DNA of 64,000 nt, taken from positions 4,780,015-4,844,014 of the forward strand of contig CAADRB010000005.1 in the NCBI GenBank assembly GCA_900708905.1, written 5' to 3'. The notes under the pieces are model-generated. The model saw only the letters and a program-made list of their open reading frames with translations. It was not told the origin of the DNA and searched no databases. This stretch comes from Hymenolepis diminuta (taxonomy: Eukaryota; Platyhelminthes; Cestoda; Cyclophyllidea; Hymenolepididae). Each line of letters begins with the position of its first letter. The first letter of the stretch is position 1. The translations under genes were made by a program, and so were the position numbers. Below are positions 37,858 through 49,864 of this stretch, piece by piece.

Positions 37858-40800
37858 CAAACGGAGAAATGAAGAAAATTCTGTACTTTTCATGTAAAGA
37901 GTGCCGTAAATGCGTTTTGACAAGTCAGAAAAATGTAAATTTTTGATAACAAAAACTGCAAAAGTTTGCATTAACTTCTCCTCACCCTCCTCTCCTTCCC
38001 CTTTTATCAGTCCAAACAAACGTGCTTCCGCTTTAGACGAGGCTTTCAACTGCACTTTGTCGAAACTAACAAAATAGTAAAATATTAACCGAATAGGGAA
38101 ATACATACTCGGATTTCACTTGCTGTCAATATTTACCAAACGGGTATTTCAAATGGTTCCAACATTCAAATTTCGAATTTTAAATGCCCAGTTCTTATTG
38201 ACCAGTCTTTTACTATGATAAGAGAATATTATTTAACAGCTTGAGGACTTGACATTGCAGAGATGAGAAATATATAAGTATGAACCATGGATTCATTTTC
38301 TTAACCAAAATTCAAAGCTGTATTTTTTATGTCCTTGCAGCATCCATGTTTTTCAAGCACTGGGAGTTGACTTCTACAACTGTTAAATTTATTCCACATA
38401 TTCAGCTAGAAAAGTTTTAAAATCTCGGTTAAGACGCATTCTATCGAAGTTATTCCGGGTACGTCCGAATTCATTGCACCTTTTTCTCATCCCCCTTTTA
38501 ATGCGCCTTCTGAAAAACCTTGTGGCGGCAGATATGCAGGTGCAATACTTCCAATGAATGCAATGAAGTGCACATTTGCCTTTTGGTGGAGTTCTTGTTT
38601 AAAAAATATTAATACCTAGATAAATAAAGTTTTTCTGCATGTATACAAGCTAAAAATTGATGAAGAGATTTTAGGAATGGGAATGGTCGGTTATCAGAAT
38701 AATTTCTGTGTGAAAATAACTGTGGTCCTGCTTGTTCAAGGCTAATTAAGTAGACCAATTAATGGAATCTTTATATTTATTTATATTTATTATATTCACA
38801 TTATTGTAATACACAAGGGGATTACTCATGAACAAAAAGGTAGAATTTTGCTTAATCTCCGAATTATATTTGTATTTTGTTTGAATTAATAACGTCAGTA
38901 GCAGCGGTAAAAATGATTGCCGTGAGTGCGATTACTGCAACGGTTGTCTTGGATTTGCTTCTCTAATTATCTATTACTACTGCTTAACTCTGAGATAATG
39001 ACAATGAACATCACTATTAAATATTAATTTGTCGTGCGCAAAAAACTACATTTTGTTTTACTAGATTTCTCAATTCATTTTCGCATTTTTAAAGAATCGC
39101 GGTAATTTCGAACTAGGTATTAGTTTAATTATAAACCAATAATGATATTTTATTAGTTCCTTCATTTTATTTAGAGAGATTTCAGTCAAAAAATATATAT
39201 TTAAAATATTATTTTTTTCCTAATCATTCAACACGTACAAAGTATGGTGATATTTATTAAAGAGAAATTCAAAGGGATGTTTTTTGAATAAAAATGAATA
39301 GCTTGTTAATAAAGTGGTGAATTCTAGGGGGAATGAAGAATTATCAAGAGGTATAAAATATTTTGACTCACTAATGAGACAAAAATAATGTTAGCGTACT
39401 TTTTATACTTCAAATTGCCTGTATTATCCAATCTTACTAGAACAGCATTGAACTAGGGGAGATGGTCGTATCAGAAATGGTTGGAGCAAGAAAATAAACT
39501 GACATTCAGTGTCTCGTTACAGAGTATCTATATAGGGGAACGTCCAAACATAGTTATTTTGAAAGAAATCCCTGAAGAGGCAAGTTCACGATGACTTATG
39601 TCCTCGATAAAGTATTTAACGGATTTTCGAATACAAAATCCTTGTCTTAAAGGAGATCTGAGTTAATTAAGTTGTAATATCATGTTGGTATTAGTTTAAT
39701 AGTGTTATTAGGAAAGAATTAATGCTATTGCATTATTGGTGGGATCAATGTGGAAAAAGGGAAACTGTACATGTCGATCCTATTAATTTGCCTCTAGTTT
39801 CATATATTGCTCTTTACAATTGTTTTCAATTTCAAAATTGGGGTACAGCCGTTCATTAATGATTATATTAGTAAAATCAATAAAAATGTCATTTTTTTTC
39901 CAAGAATTCTAAAATAATGGCCATTTCATATTTTTTCTTCAGTGTGTTCGCCGCTTCAATGTATCTAGATGTTCTATGCGCCATTTTAATTTCACTTACA
40001 AGGTGAAAACAATTTTGTTTGAATCTTAGCCCAGAAAATTCCTCCTTTCATTCTCCTCGTCAGCTTCATTTTCCATCTAAATTCATTTTAAAACAAAGAG
40101 AAAATAATTCAAATTACGTCGTAGACATTAGTGTTTCCGTAATTATAAGGTGAAAAAGTGATGTAATGACAGACAAATCGTGTGAAAAGGAAGAGAAAGG
40201 GGAGATGGAGGCAGGAAGGTTAGCAGAAATTAAAAAGTTGTTAGCAGATATTACTTAGCTCAAATTGGGAACTTCGGTAAAATCTCAAAAGTGTGAACCC
40301 GACACCTGTGTTTGAATCGCCAAAACATTTTTTTAATAAGATAAGACTTCTCATTTGTTCAAATTATTATACTTTATCGATCAGTAGGACAACCTATCTC
40401 TTCTATCATGATCTGATTAATTATTCCAAATCTGGTAAGATTTTGCCACTTTTATGGAATGGAGACGTTCTCAGATTTCTTGTTTTCTTAAAATAAATAT
40501 AACAGAATCGGAAATATTTTTTAAAAAGTAAATAGTAAAATGACGAGTTCTGCTAACATCTGAAATAATTTCAGTGTTGATTTTCAAATAATGCTTCAGA
40601 GGGAGTAATTTTTTGTCATCAGAGTTTGCTATGAACTTATTTTGATATCAAGGGAGCTTATATGGTTTGTAAGGTCAACTTTAAGCAGAATATAACGTTA
40701 GAGCAAATAATAGTGTAATCTATATACTCATGGCAAAAGGTTACACGTATCTATCACCAGGATAGATAGATAGTAGTATGTATTTTACTACTGACTTATA

Positions 40801-42845
40801 GTCGTGTCAAAAGCCGGTTCTTCCTAACGGTACCCAGATTTGATCGGCTTTTATTAATCGAGATTACCGATTATCCGCCTAGTAGAAAAGTTTCACATTA
40901 TGCTGGTAGGTAACAAAAGCTTATATGAAAATCAATATTCCAGATCCCAGAGTTCATTTAAGTTTGGGTCAAAGTGTAATATCTTATATTTATAAGAATC
41001 ATTAGGATTTTAATTTTATTTTTGCTTCAAAGATTACCCAAGATGGCAACTGTTTGGAAATAACCACCTGATTCCAGCTGTGTTCAGTTTTTTTTGGGAA
41101 TTGGGCAGTTAATGTAAAAAAATAATTAATTTTCCAAAGTGCATTTCTGTATTCCATTCCATTTCCATTCTACTTTTGCTTTAACAAATAAACAATCTAA
41201 CTACTCACTACAAATGAGTACTTTTGTGGAGAATCATTAATTAAAAATTTCCTTCTAATTCTACTCTAATGTGTTAACCAATTAAACGAATGGAAAATGA
41301 CTTTATTGTTAATATTGTATCCAATTATGCATAAAATTCTAGCTTTAAATTGAATGGAAATGATGAAATCTGAGTAAAAATTCATTTAATTTTATCAAGT
41401 CTTGACGACCATGGTGTCGATGAATAGCGGTCGAGGATAGCGAAAGGGAATTTTTTTAAAAATATACACAATAATTCGTAATTTTTGACATGATTGCAAT
41501 TAAGTAATTATTTCATTAAGTTCATCGGGCATTTCTCTCACTATTTGACTTTTCTTTACAAATAGAGCAATTTTCTTACTTCCTTCCTTTTTTTATCATT
41601 TACTGTTGGTTAAAAAGGGTCTAACTCACCCAGAGAATTTATTTTCCAAAAAAGTTTTCACCATCAGAGTGCAATTAATTTTGTGGTAAAAGGAGCAGAT
41701 GGCCAGGACCGCTACCTCGACTTTATGTCCTTCAGCCGTCAAGATGAGTTAATTTGACATTTGGTGCTAGATTATCCCAGTTCGCGAGTTTTTTTTTGCA
41801 ATCACAGAGGAAAAATGTATTACAATGGAGGTCAGATGAGCATGTAATATTTAATTGAAATTATAATATTTATGTAGGTGGTGTTAAGTCAATTTTAGAT
41901 TGGAGTCATCTATTTGAAGATCGCTAATTTACTCTTCTACCAATTAGAAATCGGTCTAACTGAAGAAGTAATTTCACCAATTTTCTTCTCTGATAAATCT
42001 TCTATTTCATGCAAAATGCTTCATTTTTGCATTATTGCCTGCGTTTTTATAACTTGAGGAACTTTACTTTTATGGCTTGACATATAGGTTACATTAGGGA
42101 CCAGGGCTTTTATGGTAGATGCTAGGAACAAAATCGCACCTTGAAGGCACTTTCTATTTTATTTTTCTCCAGTCCGTCAACCTCTGAAATACACTTACCG
42201 TTAAAAGATGGATAGAGGATCCATGAAATAGATCTTCGGTGCTGAAAAGACTGAAAGAAAAGCTACCTTGCAATAGTTGTCAGTGGATTTTGTTTACGCT
42301 GGGGAAATTATATTCCTTTGCCTTGAAATCTAGCCAAATATGGTTGATAGTTAGTAGCAAGTTTGTCTCAGTCCCCTGTTTTCCCACTCACTTAACCGAA
42401 TTCGTTTCCTTCTGAATAAATTTGTTCTGATATACATTGTCAAAACTATTTTTAAAACATAAAACATAAAGAAAATGTAGTTGATATGAAATTTCATTAG
42501 AGGATATTACTTGTTCAACAGCTGCCTAATTTGAAAAAGAAAATGAATTACAGCAAATAACTTTCAATAATTTTAAATTATCTGCAAATAAAAATGTACA
42601 AATAATAAAACCTATTTTTGACTAACAATTTTAAAGATATTTGTTATAAAAAAAATGTTATCATTAAGTAATTCTTTTATCAAAACGTCCCGACTTAACA
42701 GGCTTTGACCAGAATATCCTGCGGTATGACAATTTGCCCACTCTAACTCCCTATATCCATGTGTCCCCTTCCTTATCCAACTCAATGTTTCTGTACTACC
42801 CTTTTGTCTAGTCACCGCAAAGATGTGGTAGTTATGACCCTCCCC

Positions 42846-42846
42846 N
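42846..42846. other. Single ambiguous base
   Basis: One N in a C-rich stretch (CCCTCCCCNCC), probably a homopolymer-length ambiguity. Confidence 1.
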
Positions 42847-44159
42847 CCTACAAACCTCCAACTTAGTAGTCATCCTTACTGGTGTTGCGTAGTGTGATCT
42901 ATATTTCATAATTAGACTAGTTTAGTACTGCGCAGATGTTTCCTCTCCTACTTCCTGCTGGAACTAGCACTTAAACTTACTCTGCGGCGTTCAGGAGACA
43001 CAATATTGCTCACGACTCACGCTTTATTGTAACGGAATGTATTTAATAAAAGCATCCACCATAATACGCACATAGATACCTACAGAGTATTCATATTCCC
43101 CATGGCAAACAAAACAGATTACAGCTAAATCACGGGGAGGTACCGCAATACTAAGCAATGGAAAAGCAGGTCCATTCTGAATTTAACAAGTGGAAGCAAA
43201 TCCACTTATCGTTATATTTATCTCATCTTCTTATGTAAGCCTTAATTAATTGTCTCCCGCTTAAATTGTAACTTCCAGACAATAGTTGGATTTCCGTGAA
43301 TGATCTAAGTGCTTTTCTGCACTTCGCAAACTTGCATGTACGTGACCGAAAATTGATTTTGAAGAAGATGTCTAGACATGCTGTTTCTATTTCACTTTAA
43401 ATAAGAAATCTCTTACCCGCTTCTTGCTACTTTTTTGTCATGATCATTAAGACTTTTAGACCAGAAGACTAGAAAAGTTGGAGACAACTGTTGAAATTTG
43501 TTGGTATTGAAAACCGCTGTTATTCTTATCATAATACAATACTGAATTACTCAAACGGTTGGCACTATGAATTTCTTTCTTTCTCCAGTAATAATTATTT
43601 AAATAAGACCTTCCATATGTAGGAAAAAAGAGTTTCCTCATCCTGCAATGACCGCAGTTTGTGGCCTCTTCATTTTTTCTTTTAAATAAGTAATGAATTT
43701 GTTGTTTTCTGAGATGATGCTCATGAAAACCATTAGTTGACATAAGTTGAGGTTCTTAACTAGTAAATAGTGTCTTTTAGCTGCAAAAATTATTCGATTT
43801 ATACGAATTTGCACAAATTTAACATAATATGACTCAGCAGAGTTGATTTAAGTTGACCTCCCCCTTAAATTTCAGACGGGAGTGACACAAGTACTCAATA
43901 TTTTGAAAGCAATGAATCTAGACACATGCCTCATACCACTAAAAGGCGGGATTCCAAAATGCTAATCAATGCAAACCTTCGCTCTTAGTAAATTAATATG
44001 AGCAACTATTAAACATTCACCCTGAAGGTCTAATGCTAAAGCCGCAACTTGGATCGAGCAGAAGTGGGGATAAAGGCGTCTAATTCTCAAAATCTCCTCT
44101 CCTTCAATATATTTAACACTAAAAAACGCATATCCAACACTAAAATCGCACCCTTGATG

Positions 44160-44950
44160 CGTAAATACAAATATCGTGAAACGCCGAAAAAGTAATCCTG
44201 GAACACAACGGCATGGAATATAATGATATAGTAAAGGCTGTTTTAGGAATTGTTGATAAAGCGTGTCAGAAATACCATTCTAGAGTTGGAAAAAAGAAGC
44301 CACGGTAAGAAATGGCTGAAGTAAATTTGTGTGCCAAAGTATTGGAGAGGAAAGACCTACGATAATACTGGTCAACAAACTAATCCCTTGAATCGTGTGC
44401 CGCCTACGGAAGGTGAAGAATTGAAATGAATTTGCTCATATTGAATGCAAAAGGGAAGTACCCAGAAGATAATTTGACGAAATTTCCGAAATTTTTACTA
44501 CTGATGAAGTTAGAAGAGCGTATAACTTACTTCGAACAGTTCTGCTAATAATCCCTCAAGAATGGTTTGATTTGAAGCAAAAAAAATGAGCACATTTTGC
44601 TGAACTTTCTAGTTTACGACTCGAAAAATTTGATGATGCTTTGATCATTGCAAGTCTGCCTAAAGTTGCAAACTAAAAGGAGCAATAAGAAAGGTAAAAA
44701 CATCAAGGTATCTTGAAGCTGATGGCTTGTGATCTGAACTTATTAATTGAAGCGAACCATCAGCAGATATCTACTTATTGAAGTTCTTTTGTTACACTTA
44801 GCAGAGCAGAATCCCTATACTCCGATTTCAGGTGGATGTTGAAGCAATCGTAGACTTTTTAGAGACACTGACAGACAGATTACCGCTGAAAAATTTTACA
44901 AACTGACAGAATTTCTTGCTCAAATGATGGCTCTTACTAGAGTCATCTAA
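44160..44950 (+). pseudogene. Possible decayed coding region, family unknown
   Basis: Several adjacent plus-strand stretches look protein-like in alternating frames, for example YNDIVKAVLGIVDKACQKYH (about 44220), DEVRRAYNLLRTVLLIIPQEW (about 44500), LRLEKFDDALIIASLPKVAN (about 44615) and TAEKFYKLTEFLAQMMALTR (about 44880). They are interrupted by stops and shifts, as in an old pseudogene or element. I cannot name a family, and AT-rich noncoding DNA can mimic this. Confidence 0.2.
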
Positions 44951-46149
44951 AATGAAATTGCCAAACATGATTTGGTTCTTATAGTAAAATTTTGTTTACC
45001 ACTTCGTCATGCTAACTTCTACCCAATTACATATATCGCCACTTTCTTATTTCTCAACATCCTCCACTTTAACTATCATGAACAGATCGGTTTTTGTTTT
45101 CACCGAGAAACAGGAACAGAGAACCAATTTAAGATTCAAATTTCCCTCTTTTGGTTGTTTTAATTTGATGTGAGTTGTCATTAGTAAAATGTATACAGAG
45201 GAAAGCATTTTTTCATTAGCAGAAAATAAATTCCCTCCAATTTGGTTGAGAGGAGCAGATAAATTTTGAAATTCAAGTAAGTGGAATAAGCCTTCACCAA
45301 TCTGTTTCGTTTTAGTCCATAGTTCAGTGAACTTTATTCTCATTTAAACAAAAAGAGTAAAATGTAAGTTTATTTATAATTATCTTGTGAAAAATTATTC
45401 ACAAAATGGCGATTTCTTAGTTTTTACAAATGGGGGTTGCGCAGATTTTTATATTTTCTTTAAAGTATCAATGAATCCAAATTGCAGTACCAGACAAACT
45501 AGAATCCGCGATCAGTTTTCAGCCATTTGTTAAAAGCGAGATCTTCCAGTCCAAAATTAGATGGAATGAAATAATCTCACAAATATTTCGATTTTATCAC
45601 TCTAACTTTTGTACTTTGAAATGTTTTTAATGTTGCATTTAAATGGGAGTTGTCTGCTTCCGGTTTCATTGCAAACTAAAATGATATCATAGCAACAGGT
45701 GGCTTGCTAAATTTCATAAAAAAATGAATTTTATCATTTCTTCAATAAAATGTGTACCGAAACCGTTATTTTTTGTTAATATACTGCGACTTAACTCTTA
45801 TTCCCCTGGAATGGCGAGGGGAAAGGAAAATGGTCATATTTGTTTTCGCTGTCTAGGGGAATGAAGAGAAAATGTTTTTCATTAAAATTTAAACCATTAC
45901 TGAAATTTACTTAGTCAAATTCAAAAGATAACAAAATTAGTCATTAGATCAAATCACTGAGTATGGATTTGATTAAGGTTCCATGTCTCCAGTATTAAAT
46001 ATACATGGCTATGATACGGCGATATTGTTTGTCCGAGCTGACGAATTCTGATAGCTCTCTGCTAACTTGAAAGTGCGGTTGAATGATGCAGTTCATGCTT
46101 TTGTGCAACGACTTCTATGTTGTATAAGTAGATTGGATTTATATATGGA

Positions 46150-47190
46150 AAAAACTCATACTTTGCAGTTCACATGGTCTCATCGGCGAATTCTGAGAGT
46201 TAAGATTTTCGTGCGAATTTTATCAAAGCGCCTGAGTTTGTCAGAAGAGAGCATGACATGATGGATGAAACTAATGCTAAATCTTTTCAAAGATCTTCGA
46301 AGGTCCTAAGGAACAACAGTATATAATGAATGTTGCTCATAAAGACCTCGGATACAAAGCTCATGCCTTATTAATCGACGTCGTCAGTTTAGGTGAACAA
46401 AAGCAAATTAAGAGGATCATTTAGTGCGTTCAAAACGACTCATGTAGAAATTGAAACACCCAAAAGAACAGGGATGTCTTTTGTTTTCTCCGACGAAAAA
46501 AATTCTACCAGGATGAAAAATTTAATCAAAGAAATGATAGGTGGCTATGTGGGGGCGGACTTCACCGAAATTTCATCTGCTATGGATGCGCATGAAGTTT
46601 TCAGCAACAATGATAGTTTTCGGTATTGTGAAGGACAGTGAAGAGCACATCATAGCTCCTTGCTTTTTACCAGAAGGCCTTTGAGTCAATGAAAATGCGG
46701 AAACCTATGTGGAGACACTCAAAATCATAGTTGCTAAGCCGCCTCGAATAGACAACGTAGCCAATGGAGGAAGACACTATGTCTTCCAACAAGATTCGGC
46801 CCCATCCCATAAAGCTATCGAAACTCACGATTGGATGGATGGCCGATAATTTTTATCATCATGTCACGTCAAACTTATGGCCTCATAACTACTCACAAGA
46901 ACTTAATCCTTTGGATTATTACATGTAGGGTGTCGCGGGGTGGGGTAGAGAGCTGTTGAAAAAAAAGTAACAAGTATCGCAATAGCAACAAATCCTCCTC
47001 TCTGATAAAAGAAATAGCCTGAGGAATGGAGGGCATCAATAAAGATCACCTGATCTGCTAGCTTGCAGTCAGTCACTTTGAACTCGAATTCAGTAGGTAA
47101 TGGAAGCCGAAGGACGATATATGGAACAAAACCTAGGTTAGTATTAAGTTTATTTGTTTCGTTGGAAAACATTGTATGTTTCAACCATTA
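46150..47190 (+). pseudogene. Decayed Tc1/mariner-superfamily transposase, copy 2
   Basis: Same family as the copy at 16.1-17.2 kb. Blocks in order: KDLGYKAHAL (about 46345), TPKRTGMSFVFSDEKN within 46393-46641, AHEVFSNND, ANGGRHYVFQQDSAPSHKAI across a frameshift near 46780, HDWM then ADNFYHHVTSNLWPHN across an inserted GATG tetranucleotide, and ELNPLDYYM ending at a stop near 46925. The first catalytic Asp (SDEKN) is kept, unlike copy 1. Multiple stops and shifts rule out function. The 3' flank matches copy 1 through ATTTGTTTCGTTG near 47150. Confidence 0.88.
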
Positions 47191-48984
47191 AGAGTATCAC
47201 TTTCTGCCCGTTACATTTTGGGAACAAACCGCATATTAAAGTCATTTATTAGAATTCTTAAGGGGAATTCAATATGAACCACTCTAAAACTGGCTATGAA
47301 AAGAGGACCACCCATTTGTATTTTCCCATCTCCATCTTGTATTATATGCAGATCAGAACGTACTGTAGCAAACTATGTAGGGAATAACATTTTCTGAGCA
47401 GAGCAGCAAGAGTTGATATGACCAAAATATACTGAATGAACCATAGTGAGGTTCCAAGAGGGTAAGAAAGAGATGAGGGACGAAAGAGATGAGAAGAAAG
47501 CGTGGGAGCCAGTAAATAATGAGCGTGTGAGCGTTAATATTTTAAAAGGTTTTATATAACTTCATATAGAACGAATAGAAAGAATTGTTCCAGACATCGC
47601 CACGGGGAAGCTGAACTCTTGCAATGGTCATTCACGGACCACTTAATTGCCATATTCCGATAATTAAAATAAACCACTTGAAGGCAAACGACGGTTATCC
47701 ATAGGGAACTTGAGATTACAGTAGGGTCAACCACTTCAAGCACTACTGTGAGGTCAGGTAATTAGGCGTAAGGGATTAGTGATGATAGAAAAAAAGGGAA
47801 TTGCATAGAGATTCATTCTTCGGTACATTCTGTCATTCTCTTGCATTTATGAACATTTCTGCTTTCTTCCTTTGTTGATTAATTATCAATTAAAACTGTC
47901 TCAAATAAGCCTCTATACCAAACTAGACTAAAAGTGTTCAAGTAATCCTCACTCTTCCAGCTGCGGGAATATTGGGATCGTGGGCTCATTGATGAAAGTT
48001 TAATTATTCAAGTCTTTACGGTTAGTTGTTTTATACTGAGGTCATTCCAGTTAGCTAAAATGAGCTCCAATTCTGACCATGACTTCTTCATCAACCAATC
48101 GTATCATAGGCAATAAAACCATGCTTGCCAACAAGAAGAGACATGCATGTGAACCATTCAGTTGCATGGATAAGAAAGTACTATTTTTTTAACCCAATTT
48201 ACGATAACAATACCCACTTCGTTTCCATAACGGTTGTTACTAATATTCAGCCGATCGTTCTCACATGACCGTTGGTTTCCTAAAGTCAATGCCCTCGATG
48301 TGTGCACTTTTTAGCTTACGCTCACTTTTATTTCAAGCTGTGCTGTTTTGGAAAGTTGGCTCTGTCACCGGTACAAGATAGCATCTCCCGACGGACATAT
48401 TTGCGTCTACATTTTATGAGGAAAATGGGTTATTTCGCCCCGTTTAATTTGCTTATCTGATCTGATTTATGGACCAACGGGATGGTATCTACTAACAAAT
48501 GCAAATATGCGCCGTTTAGCAAAATAAGTTAAATTAATTTATTCCTATATACGTGACTGGAATGAAATGCACTCTAGATTAGGTTTTAAACCATCAGGTT
48601 TTCTTTGAAATCAAAAAATTTTTTTACCATTTGATAGCCAAAGTGGGGAAAGGAGAAATCCTTGTATGGTAGAGAAAACATATTAACAGCCTTACATGAA
48701 GGCCAAATTTGTTCTATTAACTTCTTTTTTTATATATAATATTATGGTTAAAAAATGGTCAAAAATTTATTGATTTTTTTTCAAATAATCGTCGTGACTT
48801 GAAATTTCCCCATTTGAATGATTTTAACTAATGTAATTATTAACTCCACATGCTGGTAGTGCATTTATTGTTGTGAAATTAAAGAAATTTAATTCAAATT
48901 AAATTAAAATTAAAGAAATGAGGACGTTCTTAATACTTTCGCAGAAATTTGTTTAAGTTTTAGTATTATTGAACGCGATGCTAT

Positions 48985-49864
48985 TGATTCAAGTTAAGTG
49001 CAAGAAGACAACGGATGTAAAGTTTAGGTGCATTAAAAAGATGAAAAGATGAAAATCGGTTGGTGCAAGATGGGGAGAATATGATGGGTGATGCATGACA
49101 TGCCAGTCAAATTCTTCAGCAAGATTTTTGATTGCTCTTGAAGTGTTTGGTCTGGAATTGTCATGGTACAGAATCCCTCTTTTTCGATTCATCAGAGAAG
49201 GCTATTCTTCCTGTCGTTAACTGCTTTTAAACGAGTTAGCCACTGACTTCAGCAACTTCAGATGTTGTTGTTTCATTTTCACCCATTAGTTCATAGTAAA
49301 CAATTCCATCATATACAAAAAAATCTTTCCGATGCGGTCCCGATTCGTCTTGGTTGTGGAATTGGCTTTGAATCACTGTTTTGACTTAGCCATTATCTTT
49401 TACGCTTAACATTGTTGTAAAGAATCCACCACTTCTCGTAGCTGACAGTTATGATTCGGTCTAAAAAAGGTGCCTGAAGTTCACGAGAACACAATGAAAC
49501 ACAACAGGTCACACACTGCTGCTTGTTCATTTCTGACAAATCGTGTGGAGGAGAGCCCATTTCCCAGCCTTTGAGACTCTCCCAGCCAAGTCTCTCCATT
49601 TCCCTATATATGATCATATGGCGGCTCACGTGAAAAGTTTTGCTCAGTTCTCTAGTAGTGTAGGTAGGATCTTCATCAATGGCAACTTGCAATTGCTCAG
49701 AATTGAGTTCTTTTGAGCATCTTGCTCTCGGTTCGTCTCTCGTCTTTCAGGCTGAAGTCATCCTTTTTGAAATATTCATCCACAATATCGTTTCCATAGG
49801 TGTGTTTGAGTGTTTTTGCTGCCGAGTTTGCCGTATTTCCATCACGAGATTCAAACAGTAAAAT
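48985..49864 (-). pseudogene. Decayed mariner (DD34D) transposase
   Basis: Translating the minus strand from 49864 in shifting frames gives mariner blocks in order. First comes an N-terminal LLFESRDGN...AAKTLKHTYG and the DFSLKDE block (about 49864-49700). Next is a helix-turn-helix stretch with PTYTTRELSKTFHVSRH, then PHDLSEMNKQQ and APFLDRIIT (49692-49393), then a central VYYEL block. Last are ILYHDNSRPNT and HHPSYSPHLAPTDFHLF (49192-49040). The second and third catalytic Asp are present with exactly 34 residues between them, which defines mariner. The first Asp (family GDEKW) is replaced in a VSYEKW context. Stops, frameshifts, a short internal deletion before DFSLKDE and loss of the C-terminus make this a dead copy, about 290 codons against a usual 345. 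No terminal inverted repeats or target duplications were found. Confidence 0.9.

Larger units (their letters stand above)
37236..44159. other. No recognised gene
   Basis: AT-rich DNA. A GC-richer segment at about 42.70-43.15 kb contains AATAAA-type signals on both strands around 43.03-43.06 kb and could be a remnant of a long terminal repeat, but no partner or termini were found. Confidence 0.35.

Noticed and set aside
40250..40320. Plus-strand tRNA-like segment (TAGCTCAAATTGG ... TTTGAATC)
   Set aside because: T stem does not pair and the box spacing is too long.
42850..43070. Possible solo LTR
   Set aside because: No second copy, target duplication, primer-binding site or clear TG..CA ends were found.
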